Below are positions 34,604-43,346 of a stretch of DNA of 47,304 nucleotides, in pieces; positions within the stretch are counted from its first letter, which is position 1; each line of letters starts with the position of its first letter. Origin of the DNA: CAZNFR01 sp964572225 (GTDB taxonomy: Bacteria; Bacteroidota; Bacteroidia; Bacteroidales; GCA-2748055); NCBI GenBank assembly GCA_964572225.1, contig CAZNFR010000023.1:1-47304 (forward strand), given 5' to 3'. The notes under the pieces are model-generated. The model worked only from the letters and a program-made list of their open reading frames with translations, did not search any database and had not been told where the DNA came from. Position numbers and translations under genes: made by a program.

Positions 34604-35742
34604 TTAAATACCCTTTGACCCTTTTTATCTTTCTCTCCACACTCACCCTCTCTGCACAGTCAGACCCCTATCTCTCAAAAACCTTCAGGGAACCGGATGA
34701 GGTGAATTGCATAGCCTTCTCCCCCGATGGAAAGAAAATTATCGCAGGATATTTCGATGGTACCGCAAGAATTTACGACATTGAATCTCAAAAGGAGGAA
34801 CTGAAAGTCAAAAACCATTGGAAAGGGGTTATGGCTGTGGATATGGATCCCAAGGGCAAGTATTTTATGACTGCAGGCGATAATACCATCAAAATATGGT
34901 CGAACGAAGGTAAATTGATTTATAACCTTACGAATCACACAACCACCATTTTTTCTGCTGATCTTGATGCTACCGGACGATATATGGTTTCCGGTGCCAT
35001 GAATAAGGTTTTTAAGAAATGGGATGTCCTGAAAGGAGAACATCTTATGGATTTCAAAGGCCACGAGGATGTAGCCATGGCAGTATGTTTTAGTACAAAG
35101 GGAAACCTTATTGCGAGCGGCTCAGTAGACAATACCCTAAAGATATGGAACCCGGAAACGGGTGAAAACCTTATGACCCTGAACGGACATCCACAGGATA
35201 TTTATTCAGTATGCTTCAGTCCTGACGACAGTTTACTGGCAAGCTGTTCAAAAGATAAGACCATTCGGATCTACGGACTCGCCAGTGGGCAGCTGCTGAA
35301 AACTCTTACAGGTCATACGGATTTTGTAATGGATATTGAGTTTTCACCCGACGGACTTCATCTGGTTTCATGTTCCTTTGACCGGGAGATAAGGATCTGG
35401 GAAGTAAGTACCGGTCTCTCCGTTTATTCCTATATTGATCATGAAAAGGAAGTAACCGATATATGCTTTTCACCCGACGGAAAGTGGGTTGCCTCGGCTT
35501 CCCATGATAAAACTATAAGGCTGTGGGACTTTTCACCCGAAATTTTTGTTGACTACCATTATACCTCCGAGGTGATCGAAGAAATGAATAATAATGACCT
35601 TTTTGAACCGAAAAGGAAGGACGAATCGCGCAGCGACTATTCACTCAGGGAGGAGGAGGCAACCAGAGCCAGAGAGGAAATTTACCAGAGATACTACCAA
35701 AGGTACCTGGATGAATTGAAAAGTGGGCAACTCAATAAATAG
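34600..35742 (+). CDS. Exported seven-bladed WD40-repeat protein
   Basis: The 380-residue protein has a signal peptide (about 1-19, ending LSAQ) and seven consecutive WD40 repeats between about 30 and 315. Each has a His-x(23-28)-like start and a Trp-Asp or similar end (for example KIWN, RIWE, RLWD), enough to close a single beta-propeller. A charged, Glu/Arg/Tyr-rich helical tail of about 60 residues follows. It is probably a periplasmic or outer-envelope scaffold. The ATGA overlap with the histidine kinase gene implies coupled translation, a hint that the two work together across compartments. Confidence 0.9.
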   Translation: MIKYPLTLFIFLSTLTLSAQSDPYLSKTFREPDEVNCIAFSPDGKKIIAGYFDGTARIYDIESQKEELKVKNHWKGVMAVDMDPKGKYFMTAGDNTIKIWSNEGKLIYNLTNHTTTIFSADLDATGRYMVSGAMNKVFKKWDVLKGEHLMDFKGHEDVAMAVCFSTKGNLIASGSVDNTLKIWNPETGENLMTLNGHPQDIYSVCFSPDDSLLASCSKDKTIRIYGLASGQLLKTLTGHTDFVMDIEFSPDGLHLVSCSFDREIRIWEVSTGLSVYSYIDHEKEVTDICFSPDGKWVASASHDKTIRLWDFSPEIFVDYHYTSEVIEEMNNNDLFEPKRKDESRSDYSLREEEATRAREEIYQRYYQRYLDELKSGQLNK

Positions 35743-35917
35743 TAAAAAGCCTCCCGGGATATCACTTTCCAGATTTGATTCAAACCATCCAGTATTCGAT
35801 AATTTGCCATAGTCAGAAGAAAAGAAAAAGGAAAAAACATAAGGAAGACAAATTTGTTTAAAGATTTTGTGCTTTTGATCTAAATGTTAACCTTAGCCTC
35901 CCAAATTTTTTTTCCGA

Positions 35918-37288
35918 ATGAGAGATCTCACTGTTGGTAATGAAGGGAAGAATATACTGCTCTTTGCCATTCCACTTTTGATAGGCAGCGTTTTTCAGCA
36001 ACTTTATAATGTGGTCGACAGCATTATAGTAGGCAGGGTAATTGGAAAAGAAGCCCTGGCAGCGATTGGGAATGCTTTTCCCATAATGTTCACATTAATT
36101 GCCCTGATCATCGGAGTTGCATTTGGAGGTACGATTGTAATATCCCAGTATTTTGGGGCTAAAGACTATGAAAAGGTCAGAAAGGCCATTGGCACAATCT
36201 ATCTGTTAATGTTCTCTATGGCCATTATTCTGTCTGTCGTTGGCCTGGTATTTAGCGAACAGATCCTTCGTCTCCTCGATATTCCCGAGGAGGTTCTTCC
36301 TATGGCCAGGACCTATATAAACATCATTATAGCCGGACTCTTTGTATTTTTTGGCTTTAACGGAACTTCCGCAATTCTCAGGGGCTTAGGGGACAGTAAA
36401 ACGCCCATGTATTTTATTATTATTTCCACTTTTATGAATATCGGGCTGGATCTTCTATTCGTCCTGAAATTCGGATGGGGGATTGCAGGAGCGGGCCTGG
36501 CCACGGTAATTTCTCAGGGGGGCGCCTTCCTGACTGCGGTAATATACCTAAACCGGACCCATAAACTGATTTCTATCCGCCTGAAAGATTTTATCTTCGA
36601 CCGGGAGATCTTCCTTCAGTCTTTGAGAATCGGGTTGCCTACCGGGTTTCAACATACCTTTGTGGCTCTCGGAATGATGGCTCTTCTGAAAATTGTCAAT
36701 AATTTCGGCACCGATGTTATTGCAGCCTATTCGGTTGCAGGAAGGATCGATTCAATCGCCATCCAGCCAGCTATGATTTTTAGCCAGGCTTTGGCCGCCT
36801 TTGTCGGACAAAACATTGGTGCGGGAAAAAAGGACAGGGTCAGGAAAGGAATGATCAGTACCCTGATCATGTCCTCACTGGTTTCGATTACACTAACCTT
36901 CCTTATCATATCCTCCAGAGGCTTATTGGTTGGACTGTTTAACAAGGACCCCGAAGTGATCCGGATCGGGGGTGAGTACCTGTTCATTGTTAGCGCTGCC
37001 TACATAATTTTTTCCGGAATGTTCACAATCAACGGTGTCCTGAGGGGTGCCGGGGATACCCTTATCCCCATGTTTATTACACTGATTTCACTTTGGGTAA
37101 TTCGCATACCCGGAGCCTGGTTTTTATCAGACAAAATGGGAGAAACAGGAATCTGGTGGTCCGTTCCTGCCGGGTGGTTGATCGGCTTGATCCTTTCTTT
37201 TCTTTATTATCTTACAGGCAAATGGAGAAATAAAGCCGTAACGGGAATTAAGCCGGTTTTGGGGCCGGAACCCCGACAGCCCGATTAA
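35918..37288 (+). CDS. MATE-family multidrug/metabolite efflux transporter
   Basis: The 456-residue, twelve-helix membrane protein shows the two-fold MATE repeat: IPLLIGSVFQQLYNVVDSIIVGR in the first half (helix 1) and the corresponding region in the second, plus GTSAILRGLGDSKTPM and GVLRGAGDTLIPM in matching loops. It would export cationic or other small molecules against a sodium or proton gradient; the substrate is unknown. It stands alone, with 175 bases of non-coding sequence upstream. Confidence 0.93.
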   Translation: MRDLTVGNEGKNILLFAIPLLIGSVFQQLYNVVDSIIVGRVIGKEALAAIGNAFPIMFTLIALIIGVAFGGTIVISQYFGAKDYEKVRKAIGTIYLLMFSMAIILSVVGLVFSEQILRLLDIPEEVLPMARTYINIIIAGLFVFFGFNGTSAILRGLGDSKTPMYFIIISTFMNIGLDLLFVLKFGWGIAGAGLATVISQGGAFLTAVIYLNRTHKLISIRLKDFIFDREIFLQSLRIGLPTGFQHTFVALGMMALLKIVNNFGTDVIAAYSVAGRIDSIAIQPAMIFSQALAAFVGQNIGAGKKDRVRKGMISTLIMSSLVSITLTFLIISSRGLLVGLFNKDPEVIRIGGEYLFIVSAAYIIFSGMFTINGVLRGAGDTLIPMFITLISLWVIRIPGAWFLSDKMGETGIWWSVPAGWLIGLILSFLYYLTGKWRNKAVTGIKPVLGPEPRQPD

Positions 37289-37317
37289 CCAGAAATATTA
37301 TTATCCCTATATTTTTC

Positions 37318-37325
37318 TAAATTTG
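37318..37325 (+). promoter_or_regulatory. -7 element (TAAATTTG) for yicC-gmk-nadD
   Basis: An exact TANNTTTG match lies 21 bases upstream of the yicC ATG, leaving a short leader. No obvious TTTG-like -33 partner is seen at 19-21 bases, so confidence rests on the -7 match and the position. Confidence 0.45.
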
Positions 37326-37346
37326 TGATACAATAAAAACCAGGCT

Positions 37347-38219
37347 ATGCTAAAATCCATGACAGGATTCGGGAATTCAGAATTAATTCTTCCGGGTAAA
37401 AAGATAAGTATTGAGATCAAATCTCTGAACAGTAAAAACATCGATACGGCCATTAAAGTTCCTCATTTCTACCGGGAAAAGGAACTGGATATCAGAAAAA
37501 TACTCCAGGAGAGACTGGAAAGGGGCAAGATAGACCTGAGTATCTTTTATGAACTGAACGAAAATGTCGCAACCTCAACCATCAATAAAGAGATCTTCAA
37601 ACTTTATTACAGACAGCTCAGTGAATTGGCCGATGAGCTCGGGATTAACGAATCCGATCTGGTCCCATCCATCTTAAAATTACCTGATACCATCAGGAAT
37701 GAGAAAATGGAACTCGATCCTGAAGAATGGGAAAAGTTAAAAGAGTCCCTGAACCTTGCCATTGATAAGCTGGATAGCTTTAGAACAACCGAAGGAAAAG
37801 TCATACGGGAAGAATTATACAAACGAACAGGGATCATACAGGATTATCTGACTCATATTGAAGATTTTGAAAAGGAAAGGACCCTTCGGATCCGCGAAAG
37901 AATAAGCAGGAACCTGCAGGATATCATCGGTCCCGAAAAGATCGACCAGGACAGATTGGAGCAAGAAATGATCTATTACCTCGAGAAGCTGGATATCTCT
38001 GAAGAAAAGTCCAGACTGAGCCAACACTGCCGTTATTTTCAGGAGTCTTTGGATGACCAGGGAGCCAGCGGTAAAAAACTTGCGTTCATCACACAGGAGA
38101 TGGGAAGAGAGATCAACACACTCGGGTCGAAAGCCAGTGATTCCTCGATTCAACATATCGTTGTAAAAATGAAGGATGAACTGGAAAAAATAAAAGAACA
38201 GGTTCTCAACATCTTGTAA
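37347..38219 (+). CDS. YicC-family endoribonuclease
   Basis: The 290-residue protein has the family N-terminus MLKSMTGFGNSE, the LNSKNID segment, and a C-terminal DUF1732 region with EEKSRLSQHCRYFQE and GKKLAFITQEMGREINTLGSKA. YicC proteins are endoribonucleases affecting RNA turnover. The start is 21 bases after a -7 promoter element. It is followed by gmk after 1 base, a very common gene pair across bacteria. Confidence 0.95.
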   Translation: MLKSMTGFGNSELILPGKKISIEIKSLNSKNIDTAIKVPHFYREKELDIRKILQERLERGKIDLSIFYELNENVATSTINKEIFKLYYRQLSELADELGINESDLVPSILKLPDTIRNEKMELDPEEWEKLKESLNLAIDKLDSFRTTEGKVIREELYKRTGIIQDYLTHIEDFEKERTLRIRERISRNLQDIIGPEKIDQDRLEQEMIYYLEKLDISEEKSRLSQHCRYFQESLDDQGASGKKLAFITQEMGREINTLGSKASDSSIQHIVVKMKDELEKIKEQVLNIL

Positions 38220-38220
38220 T

Positions 38221-38787
38221 ATGTCTGGAAAACTGGTTATATTCGCTGCACCCTCAGGTTCAGGTAAATCTACCATTGTGCATCATATCCTCAATGTTTT
38301 TCCTCAACTCGTATTCTCTGTTTCTGTCACGAGCAGGGTACCCAGAGGGGGTGAGAAAGAGGGTCGCGATTACTATTTTATTACCGAAATGGAATTCAGG
38401 CAGAAGATTGAATCGGGTGAGCTATTGGAATGGCAGGAAGTTTACCCGGGAAAATTTTACGGTACTCTTCGATCGGATGTGGAAAGGATTTGGATGGAGG
38501 GCAAGCATGTCATATTTGATATTGACGTAAAGGGAGCACTGAATCTGAAAAGGCAATTCGGGAACAGGGCCCTCGCCATTTTTATCGATATCCCTTCTCC
38601 CGCGGAACTTGAGAAGCGATTACGCGAACGTTCGACCGATTCAGAAGAGAATATCAAAAAACGTTTGGAAAAAGCTGAATATGAGCGGAAATTCGCTGGA
38701 GATTTTGATTATATCCTTATGAATGACGAATTGCAAAAGGCATTTTCAGGTGCAGAGAACCTGGTCAGAAATTTTTTATTCAATTAA
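38221..38787 (+). CDS. gmk: Guanylate kinase
   Basis: The 188-residue enzyme has the P-loop APSGSGKST at residues 10-18, the GMP-binding SVTSRVPRGGEKEGRDYYF segment, and the IDVKGALNL and RLRERSTDSEENIKKR stretches. It phosphorylates GMP to GDP with ATP. Full length. It starts 1 base after yicC and ends 3 bases before nadD. Confidence 0.97.
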   Translation: MSGKLVIFAAPSGSGKSTIVHHILNVFPQLVFSVSVTSRVPRGGEKEGRDYYFITEMEFRQKIESGELLEWQEVYPGKFYGTLRSDVERIWMEGKHVIFDIDVKGALNLKRQFGNRALAIFIDIPSPAELEKRLRERSTDSEENIKKRLEKAEYERKFAGDFDYILMNDELQKAFSGAENLVRNFLFN

Positions 38788-38790
38788 AGA

Positions 38791-39363
38791 ATGAAAGTAG
38801 GACTATTTTTTGGATCTTTTAATCCGGTTCATATAGGTCATCTGTCCATTGCAGAATATATCTATGAGAATTCAGATTTAGACCAGCTTTGGTTTGTGGT
38901 CAGTCCGCAAAATCCGCTAAAAAGAAAACAAACTCTTTTGGACGACCATCATCGGCTGGAGATGGTCTACCAGGCCATAAAGAATGATGATCGTTTCATG
39001 GCCAGCGACATAGAGTTCAGAATGCCAAAACCCTCCTATACTGTTGACACCCTGACCTACCTTTCTGAAAAATTTCCTTCCTATGAATTTCAGATGATCC
39101 TGGGAGCAGATAACCTGCTAAGCTTTGAGCGCTGGAAAAATTGCGAGATCCTGGTTGAAAACTATAAAAGAATCGTATATCCAAGGCATGGAGTATCCTG
39201 GGAACAAATAAGGAAGCACAAAAATATTGAAGTTGTAGAAGCTCCAAAGATTGAGATCTCTTCCAGTTTTATCCGAAAAAACATAGCGGAAGGAAAAAAG
39301 GTAAAATACCTTCTCCCTCCCGCGGTCTTTAAATATATCGAAGAAATGGGGTTTTACAGATAG
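38791..39363 (+). CDS. nadD: Nicotinate-nucleotide adenylyltransferase
   Basis: The 190-residue nucleotidyltransferase has GLFFGSFNPVHIGHLSIAE (the nucleotide-binding HxGH), MILGADNLLSFERWKN, and ISSSFIRKNIAEGK, the ISSTxIR-type signature. It joins nicotinate mononucleotide and ATP to nicotinate adenine dinucleotide in NAD synthesis. It is the last gene of the yicC-gmk-nadD unit and ends 6 bases from the convergent oxidoreductase gene. Confidence 0.96.
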   Translation: MKVGLFFGSFNPVHIGHLSIAEYIYENSDLDQLWFVVSPQNPLKRKQTLLDDHHRLEMVYQAIKNDDRFMASDIEFRMPKPSYTVDTLTYLSEKFPSYEFQMILGADNLLSFERWKNCEILVENYKRIVYPRHGVSWEQIRKHKNIEVVEAPKIEISSSFIRKNIAEGKKVKYLLPPAVFKYIEEMGFYR

Positions 39364-39369
39364 AGTGGA

Positions 39370-40671
39370 TCAAAGAGTGTATCCGTTTTCGTACTTACGG
39401 TGAAAGAACTTCTCTGCTTCCGGATCATTAACGAATTTCTCATTCTCCGGATCCCAGCCGACAGGCCTTCCCAGTTCATGAGCTATATTTGCCAGGGTGC
39501 AGGCCGTGCAGGTACGGTGTCCAATCTCTACCGGAACTACCGGATCCTTATGCTGCTTAACCGATTCAATAAAGTCGACATGATGCGCAGCTCTACCTTC
39601 GTAAGGTACCTCGGTGTCTTCCACCTCCTCAGCGTAAAATTCCGGTGAAGAGGCATTAAAAACTCCCCGTGCAACCTCAATCCATCCGTTTTCACCCCAG
39701 AATTTCACTCCCCTTGTTTCTCCGTTAAAGGGTTCAAGGGTAACGGTGGGTGCATCCTTGTATTCAAACCGAAGATATTCTGCCTCCTCGAATCCTGCGG
39801 GTATAATTCGAACCGGTCCCGATTTATCAACACCCATTCCCCACTGAGCAATATCGATCATGTGAGCACCCCAATCGGTCATTAATCCGCCTCCAAATTC
39901 CTTATACCATCTCCAACCACCCCAAAACTGCTCATTTTCAGGGGGATTAAGGCTAATCGGGGGATTCAGTTCCTTGTTAAAATGCTGATAGGGGGCGGGT
40001 CCGATCCAGGCATTCCAGTCAAGTCCTGAAGGTACAGGCTCTTCGGGCTGATTATAGGGAATGGGATGAGGATCATTTCCTACAAATACACTCACTCTTT
40101 TCAGTTTGCCGAGCCTGCCGGATCTGGCAACTTCGATCGCATGTTTGAAATTATCGTCGCTTCGCTGCTGACTTCCTACTGCAAGGATACGGTCGTTTTC
40201 CCTGACAGCCTTTACGAGCTCAATCCCTTCCTTTATGGTAAAGGTAAGAGGTTTTTCAAGGTAAATATCTTTTCCAGCCTGGCATGCATCTATCGCCATC
40301 CGGGCATGCCAATGATCCGGAGATGCAATTACTACAGCATCAATATCTCTTCTTGCAAGAAGTTCCCTGTAATCCTCATATACCTCAACCCTCACCTTCC
40401 TTTCCAATTCCTTATAGTACTTCATTGCTTTTTGCTGGAAACGCTCTCGTTTTACCTGGTAGACATCTGCACCTGCCACCACTTCAACTCCTTCTATGCC
40501 GAGGAAGCTGGTTTGAAGGTAATTTGCCTGTCGGCCCAGACCGATAAAACCAAGGCGAAGGTCGCCTGACTTACCGCATGATTTTAGGGATAAAACAGAA
40601 AGACCGGCAATGCCGGCAAGGGAGGTGGAGAGAAAAGCTCTTCTGCTAAAGGTTTTTGGTTTTTTTTCCAT
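39370..40671 (-). CDS. Tat-exported Gfo/Idh/MocA-family oxidoreductase
   Basis: The 433-residue protein begins with a twin-arginine signal (SRRAFL at residues 9-14) and a hydrophobic stretch ending LKSCGK, so it may also be lipidated. The NAD(P)-binding domain follows (LRLGFIGLGRQ) with the family catalytic-site EKPLTF, and a C-terminal substrate domain contains GGLMTDWGAHMID. These enzymes oxidise or interconvert sugars and inositols; export as a folded, cofactor-loaded protein fits the Tat signal. Its own promoter lies upstream, and it stands apart from the metallophosphoesterase by a terminator. Confidence 0.92.
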   Translation of the reverse strand: MEKKPKTFSRRAFLSTSLAGIAGLSVLSLKSCGKSGDLRLGFIGLGRQANYLQTSFLGIEGVEVVAGADVYQVKRERFQQKAMKYYKELERKVRVEVYEDYRELLARRDIDAVVIASPDHWHARMAIDACQAGKDIYLEKPLTFTIKEGIELVKAVRENDRILAVGSQQRSDDNFKHAIEVARSGRLGKLKRVSVFVGNDPHPIPYNQPEEPVPSGLDWNAWIGPAPYQHFNKELNPPISLNPPENEQFWGGWRWYKEFGGGLMTDWGAHMIDIAQWGMGVDKSGPVRIIPAGFEEAEYLRFEYKDAPTVTLEPFNGETRGVKFWGENGWIEVARGVFNASSPEFYAEEVEDTEVPYEGRAAHHVDFIESVKQHKDPVVPVEIGHRTCTACTLANIAHELGRPVGWDPENEKFVNDPEAEKFFHRKYENGYTL

Positions 40672-40710
40672 GGATTTAAGTTTGTTAATAGCATCTTGGT
40701 ATTAAAAATC

Positions 40711-40742
40711 CAAAACTACATGAATTTAACCAATAAGCCAAT
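40711..40742 (-). promoter_or_regulatory. Bacteroidota-type promoter for the Tat oxidoreductase
   Basis: On the minus strand ATTG (40739-40742) precedes TAGTTTTG (40711-40718) by 20 bases, a good match to the -33/-7 consensus. The predicted leader before the ATG at 40671 is about 35 bases. Confidence 0.6.
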
Positions 40743-40749
40743 AAACAAT

Positions 40750-40769
40750 AAAAAAAACCCGGTACCGGG
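40750..40769 (-). terminator. Intrinsic terminator after the metallophosphoesterase gene
   Basis: The perfect 12-base palindrome CCCGGTACCGGG (40758-40769) is followed on the minus strand by eight T residues, directly downstream of the stop at 40775. It insulates the oxidoreductase promoter just beyond it. Confidence 0.75.
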
Positions 40770-40774
40770 ATAAT

Positions 40775-41677
40775 TTATCTGGTAATGTATAGCCTGCGTC
40801 CGGGTTCCCGACCTTTACCCTCAATTATAATGGAATCGGAATACAATTCAACCAGGGACCAGGCAGTTTGGTCCGGGTAATCCAGCATGGCTTTTGCAGT
40901 CCAGTAATGAATTCCTTCCTTTTCCATGTAGCCCCCCATATGATAATGCCCTGCCATGTATAACTTTACACAATCGTGCTTCTCAAGAATGCGCACCAGA
41001 TCATCGTTGTTCCAGAGATTGTTCATGTTCAGGGGCAATACCGGCATATGACCTGAGACAATCACCTTCATCCCTTCTCTTTCGGCACGGGAAAGCTCAA
41101 TCTCAAGCCATTGCAACTGAGGCTTGGAAATTCCCCCGTTCCACTCACGGGCATGGATCATTCCTTCCCTTTGCATTTCACTCAATACGGATTTTGAATA
41201 CTCGTACTTGTGCGACCCTTCCGGATTTGCATATAAACTTAAATCGTTCGAATTCAATATAATAAACCTCCATCCCTCTCGGGTAAACGTATAATAATCC
41301 GAGGGCATGGACAGTTTCTCAGTCAGCTTTGTCTTTTCTTCACTGCTAAGTCCTGAAAACTCATGATTACCCAGAACGTGGTATTTTTCGGATTGAATGG
41401 AGTTAAAAACCGGAAGTATCGTTTCAAGGTTTTCCCATCCTGTATCGATCAGGTCTCCGAGACTAAGGGTAAAGTCTGGTGATTCATTATTGATGAGGAT
41501 TACTGCATCCTCCAATTTATTGAGGGCCTCCCGGTAAACCCTTTCATTATAAGGGTCTTTATCAGCATATTGTACATCGGTTATTACCGCAAATCGAAGA
41601 GGTTTTTCAGGAGTAAATGACATAAGGGGTATAAACAGAAAACTTATTAAAACCGTATTAATCAGTTTGGTTTTCAT
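40775..41677 (-). CDS. Exported metallophosphoesterase, ADP-ribose/CDP-alcohol diphosphatase-like
   Basis: The 300-residue protein has a signal peptide (about 1-21) and a calcineurin-like phosphoesterase domain. DVQYAD near residue 34 replaces the common DxH and resembles the Mn-dependent ADP-ribose/CDP-alcohol diphosphatase (ADPRibase-Mn) branch. GDLID, GNHEF, a SGHMP motif and AGHYHMGG supply the remaining metal ligands. By family it would cleave ADP-ribose, CDP-choline or similar diphosphates, here outside the cytoplasm. The substrate is not provable from sequence. Confidence 0.85.
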   Translation of the reverse strand: MKTKLINTVLISFLFIPLMSFTPEKPLRFAVITDVQYADKDPYNERVYREALNKLEDAVILINNESPDFTLSLGDLIDTGWENLETILPVFNSIQSEKYHVLGNHEFSGLSSEEKTKLTEKLSMPSDYYTFTREGWRFIILNSNDLSLYANPEGSHKYEYSKSVLSEMQREGMIHAREWNGGISKPQLQWLEIELSRAEREGMKVIVSGHMPVLPLNMNNLWNNDDLVRILEKHDCVKLYMAGHYHMGGYMEKEGIHYWTAKAMLDYPDQTAWSLVELYSDSIIIEGKGREPGRRLYITR

Positions 41678-41717
41678 GGTCCGGCTTCTAAAAATCCAAT
41701 GTTACGCATTACAAAGT

Positions 41718-41752
41718 TGTAAACAAAGAGCCGTCTCATTTGTTGAAACGGC
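41718..41752 (-). terminator. Intrinsic terminator after the outer-membrane-like gene
   Basis: On the minus strand GCCGTTTCA and TGAGACGGC pair over 9 bases (one G-T) with a 5-base loop (41730-41752), followed by the T-rich tail TCTTTGTTT. It lies about 45 bases past the stop at 41797. Confidence 0.75.
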
Positions 41753-41796
41753 CCTTCGAAAAAAACAAAAAGAAAATTAAACCCATTCTCCCTTAA

Positions 41797-42474
41797 TCAC
41801 ATACCAAACTTATAACCCAAACCAAATTCAACCGCAAGTATATATCCATGATTTTCTTTATGGATCCCTATCGTTTTCGGAGTGTTCATATGATCCAGGC
41901 TTCCAATATAGGCGCCCAATCCAAGGCTACCGTCAAGACAAACATTTTTGGAAAGATAAACCTGCATTCCCAGTCCTGTGAAATGTTCCATGGTGGCAAC
42001 CGTTCCCGGCGAGGATGGCAACTCAGGGTGCATGCTTTTTTTATTTCCCTGGGGAATAAAATCCGGTGTATTCACCTTTGCACTATGGTAAATGCAACTG
42101 TAATGAATGTAGGGCTTCAGCTTAATGGCCTTATTCTCGTGAAAATGTTCAATGCTTGCCCTCTGTCCAAGGAAGTGCTTGTATTTCAAATCTGCACCGC
42201 TTACCCTGCTGCTCTCATTTTCAACCATCATTCCAAGCTCAATGGAACGCCTTCCCTTCTGAAGGGTCGATTTCATTACCAGGCTTGAATTATGTCCGCT
42301 GCCCGATTGAAATTGATTCACATTCATTCCAAGGTAAACATTATCCCCATTTCTGTCCTGCGAACTGCCAGAAGTGAAATAGAAAAAAAGGCAGAATAGA
42401 AAGATTGCCTGTAAATGATATTTCCGGGAGCTTGTCAATGCAACCTGCTTCGTATTTTTGTGGGAAGTTTTCAT
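41797..42474 (-). CDS. Putative outer-membrane beta-barrel protein (225 aa)
   Basis: No family is recognised. The product has a signal sequence (hydrophobic at about 21-37, cleavage near Ser-Gln) followed by alternating amphipathic segments with frequent Gly and aromatic residues. It ends in GLGYKFGM, close to the terminal aromatic pattern of small outer-membrane barrels. It contains an unusual number of His residues in the centre, possibly metal related. It has its own terminator, and a CRP/FNR-like palindrome lies upstream, so its expression may respond to redox or metabolic state. Confidence 0.65.
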   Translation of the reverse strand: MKTSHKNTKQVALTSSRKYHLQAIFLFCLFFYFTSGSSQDRNGDNVYLGMNVNQFQSGSGHNSSLVMKSTLQKGRRSIELGMMVENESSRVSGADLKYKHFLGQRASIEHFHENKAIKLKPYIHYSCIYHSAKVNTPDFIPQGNKKSMHPELPSSPGTVATMEHFTGLGMQVYLSKNVCLDGSLGLGAYIGSLDHMNTPKTIGIHKENHGYILAVEFGLGYKFGM

Positions 42475-42584
42475 AAGGTTTTGAGAACTTGTTACTGCTT
42501 TTTTTTACGCCAGAACCAAGGCCGGGTATGGAATCCGGGAATGATATGCCTTAGCAGGAACAGTGATTTTGATTATCTGCAAGG

Positions 42585-42598
42585 GTGATGTAAATCAC
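42585..42598. promoter_or_regulatory. CRP/FNR-type palindrome upstream of the outer-membrane-like gene
   Basis: GTGAT-GTAA-ATCAC is a perfect 5+5 inverted repeat with a 4-base spacer, containing the TGAT-N4-ATCA core of CRP/FNR-superfamily sites. It lies about 110 bases before the ATG at 42474, far for simple activation but possible for a long leader. No match to a -7 element was seen nearby. Confidence 0.4.
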
Positions 42599-42691
42599 TC
42601 TTTTTTAGCTATGCTGAAAGGGTTGAAAACCATGAATTATGTTAAACCCTATTTTTATCGTTTTCAGGATGTTCAGCGGGCAATTTTACAT

Positions 42692-42726
42692 AAAAAAACC
42701 TCCCCGATTAATTCCTGAGAGGTTTT
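42692..42726 (-). terminator. Intrinsic terminator of the korDABC operon
   Basis: On the minus strand AAAACCTC and GAGGTTTT (arms at 42719-42726 and 42695-42702) form a stem with a run of T residues continuing to 42692. It lies about 30 bases past the korC stop. Confidence 0.75.
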
Positions 42727-42757
42727 GCCAAAAGAAAAGCTTATGTTAAACTAAAAA

Positions 42758-43315
42758 TCAGCCTGCCGGAATCTTAACTTCCTTTACAATTTGCAACCCT
42801 CTTTTGATGGCTTCTTCATTCACGGTCAGTAAATGATGATGCCGTTCGGGGAGGGATTTCTTTAATCCGGCAATAACATTCTCCAATTCAACAACAGGCT
42901 TGATCCTGAGGTAGGCACCAAGGACGATCATATTGAAGGTTTTCGTGGTGGACATGCGGGTGGATTCTTCGGCTGCATCCACCCTGTAAATGGAGATATC
43001 CGTTCTTTCGGGATGTCGGGTAATCCCGTTTCCGTCATATAATAATAATCCTCCCGGCTTTATCCTCGATTCAAACTTATCAAGCGATTGCTGGTTGAGA
43101 ATAATTCCAGTATCAAAATCATGAAGTACGGGAGAACTTACCTTTTCATCACTCAGAATAACGGTAACATTTGCGGTTCCTCCCCGCATCTCAGGTCCGT
43201 AGGAAGGCATCCAGCTAACTTCCATATTCTGCATAATTCCGGAATAGGCAAGGATTTTTCCCATAGACAATACCCCCTGTCCTCCAAAACCTGCGATTAT
43301 TATTTCTTCGGTCAT
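42758..43315 (-). CDS. korC: 2-oxoacid:ferredoxin oxidoreductase, gamma subunit
   Basis: The 185-residue subunit begins with IIIAGFGGQGVLSMGKILA, typical of the gamma chain of 2-oxoacid:acceptor oxidoreductases, followed by WMPSYGPEMRGGTANV. Together with the neighbouring alpha, beta and ferredoxin subunits it completes a four-subunit KorDABC-type enzyme. It is the last gene of the operon, followed by an intrinsic terminator. Confidence 0.92.
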   Translation of the reverse strand: MTEEIIIAGFGGQGVLSMGKILAYSGIMQNMEVSWMPSYGPEMRGGTANVTVILSDEKVSSPVLHDFDTGIILNQQSLDKFESRIKPGGLLLYDGNGITRHPERTDISIYRVDAAEESTRMSTTKTFNMIVLGAYLRIKPVVELENVIAGLKKSLPERHHHLLTVNEEAIKRGLQIVKEVKIPAG

Positions 43316-43346
43316 ATCTTAGTTATTTACGATACCCTTGTTTAAT

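Noticed and set aside
42611..42718. Short plus-strand ORF of 35 residues between the outer-membrane-like gene and the korC end
   Set aside because: It overlaps the kor terminator, has no family resemblance or plausible start context, and reads like chance sequence.
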